The position numbers were made by a program, and so were the translations under genes. Below are positions 32,697 through 41,768 of a DNA stretch of 46,428 nucleotides, in pieces (the first letter of the stretch is position 1; every line of letters begins with the position of its first letter). The stretch is from Desulfobacter curvatus DSM 3379 (GTDB taxonomy: Bacteria > Desulfobacterota > Desulfobacteria > Desulfobacterales > Desulfobacteraceae), in NCBI RefSeq assembly GCF_000373985.1, contig NZ_KB892990.1, positions 22,887 to 69,314 on the forward strand, in the 5' to 3' direction. The notes beneath the pieces are model-generated. The model was not told where the DNA came from. It saw nothing but the letters and a program-made list of their open reading frames with translations, and did no database searches.

Positions 32697-35087
32697 ATGA
32701 TTAACATAAATAAAATCAATCAGATATTTGAACAATTCGGCAGTTGGGTCATCCGGCTGCGCTATTTAATCGTAGCCGTGTTTATTCTGGCCCTGGTGTT
32801 CGGGTTTGCCGGGTTAAAAAAAATTCAAACCGATGCGGGATGGGATAAATGGCTTCTGGACAGTTCAAAGCTGAAAATGGCCGAGGATGAATTTAAAGAA
32901 ATTTTCGGCAACAACGATTATGTGGGGGTACTGGTTGAATCGGACCATCTGTTTGATCCGAAGACCCTGGCCCTGATCCGGGCACTGGGCAAGGAACTGA
33001 AAACCCAGGTGCCCTTTGCCGATGATATCATGTCCATCACAGACTGCGAATTTTCCCTGGGTCATGAAGGGGGCATTGAAATTATTACCCCGGTGCCGGA
33101 CCCGATCCCCTGGGACAACGGGACCCTTGCAGGCATCCGGGACCAGATTCTGGATAAGCGGTTGCTCAACGGGAAATTGATTTCAGCTGACGGCCGGTTT
33201 TCATGGATTATGTTGAGGCTGACCCCTTACCCAGAAGGCTGGCGGAGCAAAGACAACAAATCTGCCGAAATGGAGGTTGGAAAAGTAGCCACCACCATCA
33301 TCCGCCAGGACAAATACGCATCCTTAAATCCAAAGTCCTCGGGGATGCCCGTCATCGCCCATGACAAAACCGCCTTCTTTCAAAAAGAGATGTCCCGGAC
33401 CATGGGGTTGTCCCTGGTTGTTTCCCTGGTGGTGCTGACCCTGGCATTGCGATCTATCAAAGGCATTACCATGACGGTTATTGTAACCGCCGGATCGGTG
33501 ATCCTGACCTTCGGCATTTTAGGATGGATCGGCAAACCCATTGATGTGGGCATGATCATGGTGCCCTTATATCTTGGCATTGCCGTATCCATAGGATACT
33601 CCATCCATATTTTTTCTTTCTTTAAACGCCATTTTCTTAAAACCGGACGAAGAAAAGAATCCGTCCGCCTGGCCGTCAAAGAGACGGGCTGGCCCATCTT
33701 ATTCACGGCCCTGACCACGGTAGGGGCGCTTTGTTCCTTTCATTTTGTGGATGTCAAACCGGTACGCTGGATCGGGTCTTCAACCTCTTTGTTGGTCTCC
33801 ATCGTTTTTCTCATGGTGGTTATCATGATCCCGGCCCTGCTCTCCTTTGGAAAGGATAGGACTGTAAAACAGATTCAGTTGCACTCCAATGCCCTGTTGG
33901 AAAACTTGATGGCAAAGCTGGCCAATCTGGTTCTGGCCCGGCCGGTCCCCATCATAATTATATTTTTTTTAGCGATCCTGACGACTGTGGCAGGAATGCG
34001 AAATTTTGAAGTCAACTTTGATATCCGTAAAAATATGGGATTTAAGGTGCCTTATGTAAACCGCCTGGATCAAGTGAGCAGTTCACCTTTGGGCGCGATG
34101 TACTCCTACAATGTGGTGGTGGAATTTCCCAACGAAAATATGGCCAGGGAACCTGAGAACCTAAAAAAGCTTGATTTGCTGGAACAGGAGGCTTTGGGTT
34201 TTCCCTTAACCAAAAAGATTACCTCCATCACCGAAATCATCAAAGATATGAATCAGGTGCTTCACGACGGCAATCCCCAATTTTTCGCCATTCCCGACAC
34301 CCGGGAGATGGTGGCCCAAATCATGCTGCTGTACGAAAATGCCGGGGGACGGGAAGCGGAAAAATGGATTGATTACGGATACCGGCGTCTGCGTATGACG
34401 GTGGACCTTAAGGACTATAACACTGTTGAGGCATACCGGGAACTGCACCAAATCACTCAAAAAGCCCACGCGCTTTTCCCAGGGGCAAACGTGACCCTGG
34501 CAGGATCCGTAGCCCAGTTCACGGTGATGCAGGATATTGTATCCAAGGGCCAACTCACCTCGTTTCTCATCGCCATCTGTGTCATTACGGGGCTGATGGT
34601 CCTGGTTTTCGGCAACTTTAAAATCGGCTTGATCGCCATGATTCCCAACATAACCCCTGCCCTGGCCGTGGGCGGGCTCATGGGATGGATGCGGGTGCCC
34701 CTGGATATGATGACCATCACCATCATGCCCATGTTGTTAGGGCTGGCCGTGGATGACACCATCCATTTTATCAACCATGCCAAACTGGCCTTTGAACAGA
34801 AGCGGGACTATGCTGACGCCATCCGCCACACCTTCAGCGCCATCGGGATTCCGCTTTTATTCACCTCTCTGATCCTGACGGCCAACTTCAGCGTATACTT
34901 AAGTTCTCCGGCCAAGGTTTTGTTTTTTCTGGGTATTTTCACTGGCACAGGCATCATGACAGCCCTGCTGACCGATTATTTTGTCACCCCGGTTCTGCTC
35001 AAAACGCTGAAGGCCTTTGGTCCGGAAACAATTACCGAGCAAAAAACACAGCCCCAATACCATTTGAATAAGGAGGTAATCCAATGA
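32697..35087 (+). CDS. RND superfamily transporter, MMPL type
   Basis: A 796-residue inner-membrane transporter; the ATG at 32697 has AAGGA seven bases upstream. It shows the duplicated MMPL architecture: TM1 (about 20-40), a periplasmic domain to about 230, five-helix bundle (SLVVSLVVLTLALRSIKG onwards), TM7 near 415-435, a second periplasmic domain and a final five-helix bundle with GLAVDDTIHFINH. Unlike tripartite drug pumps, MMPL proteins usually move lipids or hydrophobic conjugates driven by the proton gradient. Gene order with a LolA-like shuttle and a DUF1302 barrel suggests one envelope-spanning route. Its TGA overlaps the next ATG. Confidence 0.87.
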   Translation: MININKINQIFEQFGSWVIRLRYLIVAVFILALVFGFAGLKKIQTDAGWDKWLLDSSKLKMAEDEFKEIFGNNDYVGVLVESDHLFDPKTLALIRALGKELKTQVPFADDIMSITDCEFSLGHEGGIEIITPVPDPIPWDNGTLAGIRDQILDKRLLNGKLISADGRFSWIMLRLTPYPEGWRSKDNKSAEMEVGKVATTIIRQDKYASLNPKSSGMPVIAHDKTAFFQKEMSRTMGLSLVVSLVVLTLALRSIKGITMTVIVTAGSVILTFGILGWIGKPIDVGMIMVPLYLGIAVSIGYSIHIFSFFKRHFLKTGRRKESVRLAVKETGWPILFTALTTVGALCSFHFVDVKPVRWIGSSTSLLVSIVFLMVVIMIPALLSFGKDRTVKQIQLHSNALLENLMAKLANLVLARPVPIIIIFFLAILTTVAGMRNFEVNFDIRKNMGFKVPYVNRLDQVSSSPLGAMYSYNVVVEFPNENMAREPENLKKLDLLEQEALGFPLTKKITSITEIIKDMNQVLHDGNPQFFAIPDTREMVAQIMLLYENAGGREAEKWIDYGYRRLRMTVDLKDYNTVEAYRELHQITQKAHALFPGANVTLAGSVAQFTVMQDIVSKGQLTSFLIAICVITGLMVLVFGNFKIGLIAMIPNITPALAVGGLMGWMRVPLDMMTITIMPMLLGLAVDDTIHFINHAKLAFEQKRDYADAIRHTFSAIGIPLLFTSLILTANFSVYLSSPAKVLFFLGIFTGTGIMTALLTDYFVTPVLLKTLKAFGPETITEQKTQPQYHLNKEVIQ

Positions 35088-35410
35088 AAAAAAATCGAAT
35101 CACTCTGCTTGCTGCGCTCATCACCCTGATGCTTGTCACAGGCCCGGCCTTTGGCCACACCCTTTTCATGAATCTGACAGACAACGAGGACGGCACCGTG
35201 TCCGTGGAAGGCATGTTCTCCACCGGTGCAATGGCCGCAAACCTGCCCCTGTATCTGATGGATAAAAATGAAAAAAAAATCTTAAAACTCAAGCTGGATG
35301 AGAACGGAGAAGCTGAATTTAACATCCCGGATCAGCCGTATACCGTATTTCTGGATGGCGGCCCGGGACATACCGTACGCGAAGACGGCCCCATGAAGAA
35401 ATCACAATAA
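35084..35410 (+). CDS. Small exported protein of the operon
   Basis: A 108-residue protein starting at an ATGA overlap, with AAGGAGG upstream. A signal peptide (LLAALITLMLVTGPAFG) ends before HTLFMNLTDN. The mature part of about 85 residues is one beta-rich domain (GTVSVEGMFSTGAMAANLPLYLMD, KILKLKLDENGEAEFNIP) resembling the Ig-like parts of periplasmic metal-uptake accessory proteins such as DUF4198. It precedes a DUF4198 gene by 19 bases, and both mature proteins start with a similar His-containing strand (AHSLWVNI in the neighbour), suggesting they are related and work together. No characterised homologue comes to mind. Confidence 0.7.
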   Translation: MKKNRITLLAALITLMLVTGPAFGHTLFMNLTDNEDGTVSVEGMFSTGAMAANLPLYLMDKNEKKILKLKLDENGEAEFNIPDQPYTVFLDGGPGHTVREDGPMKKSQ

Positions 35411-35429
35411 CCCTAAAAGGAGAAATTAC

Positions 35430-36326
35430 ATGTTACGAAAAGTAAAGCTCACCGGTTTAACCCTTGCCCTGACAGCACTTTGCACAGGTACCGTTTATGC
35501 GCACTCACTATGGGTCAATATAAATGAATCCTTCGCCCACCCCCCGGGACATGTCATCACCAGCCTTGGCTGGGGACATGCCATGCCCCTGGATGATTTT
35601 CTGATGTCCGAAGCCGGCGCCGTTGAAATTGAAAAATACAGCCTGGTGGGTCCGGATAATTCCATTACCCCCATTCCTTTGCCCGTTATCAAACAGGAAA
35701 AAACAACCGAATCCAAAACCGGTATGACCATTGTGCCCGGAGATCTGGGGTTAAGAAAAATCTCACTGACCGATAAGGCCATGCCCGGCACCTACCAGGT
35801 GACTGCCGAATCCAAGGCCACCTATTTTACCGGGTATGTGGATGCCAACGGCAAGCACAAGATGACCACCAAACCCATGGACGAGATAAAGGGGGCAAAA
35901 TCCTTTGATTTCAGCACCCGGTACAAGGCCGTGGGCAAATCCTATTTCGGCATTAAAAAATGGACCCAGCCCACACTCATGGGATATGAACTTGAGATCC
36001 TGCCGGAAACCGACATGAGTGACGTCAAGGCAGGAGACCTGGTCAAATTTACGGTCACACTTAATGGCAACCCGTTGACCTGCGATATGAAAGGCATGAA
36101 CTACCTGCACATGACCTCCAACACCTTTGGTGGTCCGGATCAATACATGCTCACGGCATATGTCATGAACGGTAAGGCCCAGATCCGGGTACCCACCCCC
36201 GGTGCATGGATGGCCTCGGTTACGGTAAAAAAAGAGGTAACAAAAGATAACGACCTTAAAGCTCTGGTCAAAAAATGCCGGTCCATCTATTACGGAGCCT
36301 CCGTATCATTTACGGCAAAGCCCTGA
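35430..36326 (+). CDS. DUF4198 periplasmic protein, metal-uptake associated
   Basis: A 298-residue exported protein. The signal peptide (1-24, LTGLTLALTALCTGTVYA) gives a mature N-terminus HSLWVNINESF, and a GHAMPLDDF segment follows. The DUF4198 pattern continues with YQVTAESKATYFTGYVD, the C-terminal Ig-like domain (LVKFTVTLNGNPLTC) and VRTPGAW-like VRVPTPGAWMASV equivalent. DUF4198 proteins are encoded near nickel or iron transporters and TonB receptors and are thought to bind or pass metals in the periplasm. Exposed His and Met near the mature start would suit that. Last gene of the operon; a strong terminator follows. Confidence 0.83.
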   Translation: MLRKVKLTGLTLALTALCTGTVYAHSLWVNINESFAHPPGHVITSLGWGHAMPLDDFLMSEAGAVEIEKYSLVGPDNSITPIPLPVIKQEKTTESKTGMTIVPGDLGLRKISLTDKAMPGTYQVTAESKATYFTGYVDANGKHKMTTKPMDEIKGAKSFDFSTRYKAVGKSYFGIKKWTQPTLMGYELEILPETDMSDVKAGDLVKFTVTLNGNPLTCDMKGMNYLHMTSNTFGGPDQYMLTAYVMNGKAQIRVPTPGAWMASVTVKKEVTKDNDLKALVKKCRSIYYGASVSFTAKP

Positions 36327-36365
36327 TAACGCCTGACCCCAAACGCTCTTTTGGTTTTTGTCCCT

Positions 36366-36406
36366 TGCCCGGCCCGATAATATTTGTGGGGCTGGGCAGT
36401 TTTTTT
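36366..36406 (+). terminator. Rho-independent terminator ending the LolA-like operon
   Basis: TGCCCGGCCC pairs with GGGCTGGGCA across an AT-rich 13-base loop, followed after G by seven T. It lies about 40 bases after the DUF4198 stop. Confidence 0.88.
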
Positions 36407-36429
36407 AATTAGCTGTAAGGAATATGTTA

Positions 36430-37233
36430 ATGGAACATTCTCTTTCAGGCATTCCTGAAACCTTGTTGGTTGCATTGTGGGCCAGGGCTGCCGAGACGCG
36501 TATGCCCAATCCCCTGATCCGGGATGAAAAGGCCGTGGAAATGGTCGGGCAGATTGATTATGATTTCTCCCGGTTCGAAAAAGGGGGGAAACTGACCCAG
36601 ACCGGTGTGGCGATTCGGACCCAAATTTTGGATACGGCCCTGTTAAAGTATCTGAGCATCCACCCGGATGCGGTGGTGATTAACCTGGGCGCAGGTCTGG
36701 ATACCCGCCATACCCGCCTGGATTGCCGGAATCATGATTGGTATGAAATTGATTTACCCGAGTCCATCACCCTGAGGCGGCACTTTTTTAAAGAATCCGA
36801 ATCCTATCGTTTTATTGAAAAATCCATATTTGATTTGTCATGGATCCAGGACGTTAATGTGGGTGACCGCCCGGTTCTTTTCTTAGCCGAAGGCCTGTTG
36901 ATGTACTTTGAAGAGTCCCTTGTACAAAATTTCTTTAAAGAGCTGGCCACTACCTTTCGCCGGGGCCGGGTGTTGTTTGAGACCCTGCCGCCGATCATGG
37001 TCGGCAAAAGCAAGCATCATTGTTCATTAAAAAAAATGGACTCCCGGGCAGAGTTCAAATGGGGCCTGAAAAACCCCTTGGCGCTCGAAGCATGGCATCC
37101 GGCCATCCGGTTGCTGGATGCCTGGGACTACAGCGACTATTGTAAGCGCCGCTGGGGAATTTTCGGCGTAATTGCAAGGCTTCCATTTGTTCGCCCGAAC
37201 CTGGCCTGCAGGATTGTTTATCTCTCCTTTTAG
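36430..37233 (+). CDS. LCM/TcmP-type SAM-dependent methyltransferase
   Basis: A 267-residue cytosolic O-methyltransferase. The ATG at 36430 is better spaced from AAGGA than the one at 36424. The family pattern (Pfam PF04072) is plain: SGIPETLLVALWARAAETR at the start, the SAM-binding VINLGAGLDTRHTRL, DLPESITLRRHFF and LFLAEGLLMYFEE. Bacterial members methylate carboxylates or hydroxyls of small molecules such as polyketides, and some occur in metallophore loci. No biosynthetic gene is adjacent, so the substrate is unknown. The gene follows a terminator and is convergent with the ABC/M1 gene, 14 bases from its end. Confidence 0.85.
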   Translation: MEHSLSGIPETLLVALWARAAETRMPNPLIRDEKAVEMVGQIDYDFSRFEKGGKLTQTGVAIRTQILDTALLKYLSIHPDAVVINLGAGLDTRHTRLDCRNHDWYEIDLPESITLRRHFFKESESYRFIEKSIFDLSWIQDVNVGDRPVLFLAEGLLMYFEESLVQNFFKELATTFRRGRVLFETLPPIMVGKSKHHCSLKKMDSRAEFKWGLKNPLALEAWHPAIRLLDAWDYSDYCKRRWGIFGVIARLPFVRPNLACRIVYLSF

Positions 37234-37247
37234 AAAAGGTGAACTAT

Positions 37248-40200
37248 TTATAATTTTTTCGAACATTTTTTCCTGGCTTCGATCAGATACCAATAATCAG
37301 GATCAAGAACGATGGTGCCCGAAGAAAGACGGCAGTCCAGGGTATAGTTGTTTTGCCCCGGCCGGATCATGAGCTGCCCGACGGCCTTAACGTTTCCGGA
37401 TGCATCTGCCATCCCAACCCCAAGGGGCGCTGAGAAATTTTTTTCCATCATCCCTTTTTCGTCTCCAGATTCCATTTTGGCGGCAGTAATGGTCAGAGCA
37501 AGTTTCCCGTCCTTTATCTGTGCATTGTCCAGGGACATCCGGTATTGAATACGCCTTTCAAACCAGTCCTGGACAAAGGAGTGATGAATAGCAGAAACAA
37601 AATTTTTCAGGTCATCGTAAAAATCTGCTGAAGTTAAAAATTCTTCTTTTTGGCCTGCATTCACTATCCATGTGTCCAGCCATTGGTCAAATGTTTTCGG
37701 GCCCATTCGCCGGGCAAGGGCATACAGGGCAAGCCCGCCTTTTTCCTTTGAAAGGTAAGCCGCCTTGTCCACAAAGAGCAGCGGTTTTTCTTCAATGGCC
37801 TCCTCGGCTCTGTCTTTTTCATAGTCTTTATACGCTTTGTCCAGCCATTTCCTTGTTTGCCCGGGTTCCCAGGTCTCATCCATAAACCGGAACGTATAAT
37901 ATTGGGCAATGGATTGGGTCAAAAGTTCAGCGCCTTGGACATCCGCTGCTTTCAAAGAAGCCAGAATCCATTGCCTGGCAAGCGCCCTTGCCATTGTCAG
38001 ATAAACATATTGTCCGTCTTCATCCTTTTTAATGTCCGCTGTCCAGCCGTGGGCCTCGGAAATGGCCGTAACGTTGGCAAAGGTGATGAAGTCATCGTCA
38101 TACAACGGCTTTTCAACCACCTGGGCAACGCTGTAAGGATAGGGTCCCAGTTTTCCGGAAAGCCAGGCGAACGCCTTTTGCATGGCATCTTCAAAGAACC
38201 GCAGATTATAGGTATGACGGGGATCATGGGAAAGCCGGCAGGGAACACCCTGACACTGGAACGCCTTGGTGGCCAGCCGTGCGGAAATGATTTTAAAATC
38301 CATTGATCCCGGATATTCAGACCGGAACCTGGCATAGTTTCGCCCCTTCTCCTGCCAAGCGTTTACTTTCTCTCCCGGTCCGATCACCGTCTGATCTCCA
38401 TCCGTACTGATCACCATATTCCAGGTCAGTTTGTCGGACTGGACGGATTCAAACCGGTTTGCCCGGGAAAAGAGATTATCCGCCCGCTCCATGCGGGAAT
38501 CCAGAAGATCAAGACCCTGCTGCAATCGCTCTTTATTCTCGTCCAGTTCACGGGAGCGGTCGTAACCGAAAAAGGGCAGAAAATCCGTGCCCAAAACGCT
38601 TCCGTTATAGGTGAGATCGCCTTGGAAATCGGACTGGTGGAATCCTTTGTAGGCAAGGGTTGCCTTGATATTCAGCGCCATGGTCTTTCCCGGGGCCAGG
38701 GCGGGTTTCAGGCGGTATACGGCATGGCGAAGTTCAGAATCATCTTCCAACTTCCCAAGGGAATACTCCTCACAATAAAGTTCTGCAACGGTCAACTTTT
38801 GATCCCAATCCAGATGCAGGGTGTCCATGGGGTGGCCGGTTTTATTCTCAAGTTCCAATCGCGCCTTATAGGCGGCGTGTCGTTTTGCCGGAAAAAGATC
38901 CAGTCTCAGGTCCAGATTTGTGATCTTGGGTTGGGGCGTTTCCCGGTATTTGGCATATTTTTTTTCATAGGCCGCGGCCACGGCTTCCTTTTGCGCCTTG
39001 GTCCGGTATTCTGCCTTGCGGATCAGGTTGTCATGAATGCCGTACTGGAAACAACCAAATGAAAACAGACAAAGGACCATGGCGCCCACCAATACCCGGC
39101 CCGAGGACGTGGGCAGTTTTTGGCGGACCACCTGCCATCGTTCTTTAAAGCTTCTGTCCACCCCGCGATTCCACAAAAGCAGCGTAAGCACAAAAAACAG
39201 CACGGCCAAAACCGTCCAGGCCCCGGCATACCAAAAAAGGCCCGCATCCAGCACCCCGTATCCGTTCATCTCTGAATAATTGTATTTTTCAGGACCAAAA
39301 CCGCCCGGAACAAAAAGAAATCCAAAGCGATATTGTTCGATCAACTTGTAGTCGACGGACATGGCGATAAACATAAATACGCCGATGGAAAAAATGTGTC
39401 CTTTCAACCGGCTGTTGAACAGGGCACCGCAGAAAAAGGCCAAAGTGACGATCTGCAAGCTGGTCAGCCAGCCAAAACGCGATCCGTATAAATCCCGGAT
39501 ATACAGGCCCCATTCAATATCGGGAAATCCCATGGCCAATTGGGAAACAAGCCCGGCTAGCAAAATCAGTGACGCGATGGAAAATGCGAGGATTCCCATG
39601 GTCAGCCAGCGGGACAGAACAAAAACCCAGGACGGCGTGGGCATGGCATCGATTAACTGCCATACCCCGGAACTTCGATCCTTGAACAAAAGCTCGCCCG
39701 AGAGAATCAGCAACATCAAGGCGATGACGATCATCATGGGCACTCTGGCATGTGTCATGACAGAGGTCAGGGGAAGGTGGGAGGTGGTCAGGTAATGGGC
39801 GGATGTCCACAGGAAATTGTACCCCAGAAACATCAGAAAAAGGGTGATCATGATAAAAAATAAAACCGGCGAACGAAACAGGCTTTTTGTCTCAAGCCAT
39901 GCAAATCCAATGCTTTTCACCAAACAGGTTTGAAAACCGTATGCCGGCACAAAAGCCGCATTGCCACTGTTTTTTTGAAATGGCCCTTCCTGGACCAGGC
40001 AAACGGGTTCTTTTTGCCGGCGCGGCTTTTTGGAAGTTTGCGCGACAAAATGTTTGAATTTGAATTTCAAAAAAGAGACGCCAAACAAGAATATGGAGAC
40101 AGCGCCCCAGATTATCCGGTTCCAGAGCAAAGCGGTGGTGACCGGCAGATAGGCGGTATTAAGTTCCAGTATGTCCATTTTGTCAGCGATATGCTTTACG

Positions 40201-40844
40201 GCGCAATAGCCAAAGGGATCAAGAAGCTCCACAAGCAGAACATGGGAAGATTCACTCCGGGTGGAAACGGCAACCAGAAAACAGATAAATATCAGCAGCA
40301 CGCCAATGTAGGCAGCCGCGGCTTTTCGAAATATCACCACCAAAAAAACGGAAAACGTGACCAGAAAAACCAGGTTCGGCATAGTGAGCAGGAAGCAAGC
40401 ATGCACAAGCTGGCCCAAAGGCGCAGGACCGAATTGCCCGGTTGCACCTCCTATACCAAGAAAGGAAAAGAGAAGAATTCCCAGGGGATAACCCAGCACC
40501 ACCGCCAGATTGACAAGCAGAGCCCCGATATATTTGCCGCAGAAATATTTTTTTTCATGGATGATCGCAGGATAGAGGATCCAGGCTGCGCCGGATTCCA
40601 GATCCCGGGCCAGGGCCCCGGCGGAAATAATGGCGGTAACGGCAAACAACAACATACCCATGGCAGCCAGGTTCTGGTAGTTGATTGCCGGGGCGTTGAC
40701 CAGGACATTATTGTTGGCAAACATTTTTGAGGCGCCCATGGTGTACCAGACGCCTTGATAAACCAGCAGGCCAAAGAAGATATAGGTATACGCTTTTTTG
40801 GCGTTGTACAGGATCTCGAACCGGACGATGGAAGCCAGTTTCAT
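37248..40844 (-). CDS. ABC permease fused to an inactive M1 aminopeptidase-like domain
   Basis: A 1198-residue fusion protein. Residues 1-590 are a duplicated ABC-2 type permease with about twelve membrane segments in two sets (about 15-265 and 330-570). Residues about 650-1190 resemble an M1 metallopeptidase facing the periplasm. The zinc-site HExxH is replaced by R953-A-L-A-R957, and the third ligand Glu, expected twenty residues on in LLTxS, is Gln977, so peptidase chemistry should be lost. The flanking framework (ADVQGAELLTQSIAQYY) is still well conserved, indicating a binding rather than catalytic role. Its ATG overlaps the stop of the ATPase gene. The pair is encoded with a TonB receptor, so a peptide-like metal chelate is a possible substrate. 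Confidence 0.85.
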   Translation of the reverse strand: MKLASIVRFEILYNAKKAYTYIFFGLLVYQGVWYTMGASKMFANNNVLVNAPAINYQNLAAMGMLLFAVTAIISAGALARDLESGAAWILYPAIIHEKKYFCGKYIGALLVNLAVVLGYPLGILLFSFLGIGGATGQFGPAPLGQLVHACFLLTMPNLVFLVTFSVFLVVIFRKAAAAYIGVLLIFICFLVAVSTRSESSHVLLVELLDPFGYCAVKHIADKMDILELNTAYLPVTTALLWNRIIWGAVSIFLFGVSFLKFKFKHFVAQTSKKPRRQKEPVCLVQEGPFQKNSGNAAFVPAYGFQTCLVKSIGFAWLETKSLFRSPVLFFIMITLFLMFLGYNFLWTSAHYLTTSHLPLTSVMTHARVPMMIVIALMLLILSGELLFKDRSSGVWQLIDAMPTPSWVFVLSRWLTMGILAFSIASLILLAGLVSQLAMGFPDIEWGLYIRDLYGSRFGWLTSLQIVTLAFFCGALFNSRLKGHIFSIGVFMFIAMSVDYKLIEQYRFGFLFVPGGFGPEKYNYSEMNGYGVLDAGLFWYAGAWTVLAVLFFVLTLLLWNRGVDRSFKERWQVVRQKLPTSSGRVLVGAMVLCLFSFGCFQYGIHDNLIRKAEYRTKAQKEAVAAAYEKKYAKYRETPQPKITNLDLRLDLFPAKRHAAYKARLELENKTGHPMDTLHLDWDQKLTVAELYCEEYSLGKLEDDSELRHAVYRLKPALAPGKTMALNIKATLAYKGFHQSDFQGDLTYNGSVLGTDFLPFFGYDRSRELDENKERLQQGLDLLDSRMERADNLFSRANRFESVQSDKLTWNMVISTDGDQTVIGPGEKVNAWQEKGRNYARFRSEYPGSMDFKIISARLATKAFQCQGVPCRLSHDPRHTYNLRFFEDAMQKAFAWLSGKLGPYPYSVAQVVEKPLYDDDFITFANVTAISEAHGWTADIKKDEDGQYVYLTMARALARQWILASLKAADVQGAELLTQSIAQYYTFRFMDETWEPGQTRKWLDKAYKDYEKDRAEEAIEEKPLLFVDKAAYLSKEKGGLALYALARRMGPKTFDQWLDTWIVNAGQKEEFLTSADFYDDLKNFVSAIHHSFVQDWFERRIQYRMSLDNAQIKDGKLALTITAAKMESGDEKGMMEKNFSAPLGVGMADASGNVKAVGQLMIRPGQNNYTLDCRLSSGTIVLDPDYWYLIEARKKCSKKL

Positions 40845-41755
40845 AGTTGACCCTCCAATACGCCCGGGGACAGTTCCGGCAAATCCGCATGGCCGCTGAT
40901 CACAGCAAAATAGGCGTCTTCCATATTCGCTGTTCCGGGTTCAAAGGCGGCATCCGGCGCTGTATTGCCCAACACATGGATACGCATCCGGCCCTGCTCG
41001 ATATGGGTGGCAATGACGGCCAGATTTTCCCTGCAGGTATCCAGATCGTTTCTATCGATTTCCTTTGTCCAAATTTTACCTTCCACCGCTTGGACAATCT
41101 TTCGGGGCGGGGCATGAACCAACACCTGACCGCTGCCGATGATGGCCATGTCCGAACATAGGGACGTCACATCCTCCACAATATGGGTGGAGAGAATGAC
41201 GATCGCCTCTTCGCCCAATTCGCTCAGGATATTATAGAATCGATTTCGCTCTTCAGGATCCAGCCCGGCCGTGGGCTCATCCACGATGATCAATTCGGGA
41301 TCACCGATGAGTGCCTGGGCAATGCCGAAACGCTGTTTCATCCCGCCGGAATAGGTTTTCAGCCTCTTTTTACGCACGTCGTAGAGATTGACCCTGTTCA
41401 GCAGATAAGAGACCTGGGCCCTGCGTTCAGTTTTTTTCTCAAGCCCCTTGATTTGGGCAATATAGTCCAGCATCTCTTCGGCAGAAACCGTATCGTAAAC
41501 CCCGAACTCCTGGGGCAAATAGCCCAGGGTACGGCGAATCTTTTCCGGCGCTTTCATCACATCCGTGTCTCCCAGAAAGATCTGTCCGGAGTCCGCATCC
41601 TGCAGGGTGGCAAATGTGCGCATCAGGGAAGATTTACCGGCCCCGTTTTGCCCTAACAGGCCGAACATGCCTTTACCAATGCTTAAATTTACATTCTTCA
41701 GAGCTTGAACGCCGTTGGGATAAGTTTTTGATAAATTTTTTATAAGAAGTTTCAT
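40841..41755 (-). CDS. ABC transporter ATP-binding protein
   Basis: A 304-residue ATPase paired with the fused permease. The start at 41755 (MKLLIKNLSKTYPNG) is chosen as the natural domain opening; the open frame continues into the receptor gene behind it. Walker A is LLGQNGAGKSS (about 35-45), Q-loop YLPQEFGVYD, signature TYSGGMKQRFGIAQAL, Walker B LIIVDEPTAGLDP, and switch His STHIVED. The last 100 residues form an accessory domain seen in CcmA/ABC-2 type ATPases. Its TGA overlaps the permease ATG. It starts 13 bases after the TonB receptor stop, so receptor, ATPase and permease probably form one operon. Confidence 0.92.
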   Translation of the reverse strand: MKLLIKNLSKTYPNGVQALKNVNLSIGKGMFGLLGQNGAGKSSLMRTFATLQDADSGQIFLGDTDVMKAPEKIRRTLGYLPQEFGVYDTVSAEEMLDYIAQIKGLEKKTERRAQVSYLLNRVNLYDVRKKRLKTYSGGMKQRFGIAQALIGDPELIIVDEPTAGLDPEERNRFYNILSELGEEAIVILSTHIVEDVTSLCSDMAIIGSGQVLVHAPPRKIVQAVEGKIWTKEIDRNDLDTCRENLAVIATHIEQGRMRIHVLGNTAPDAAFEPGTANMEDAYFAVISGHADLPELSPGVLEGQL

Positions 41756-41768
41756 TTTTAATTCTCTA

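Noticed and set aside
39930..40730. 266-residue plus-strand frame inside the ABC/M1 gene
   Set aside because: Charged, repetitive antisense of membrane-segment codons; no ribosome site.
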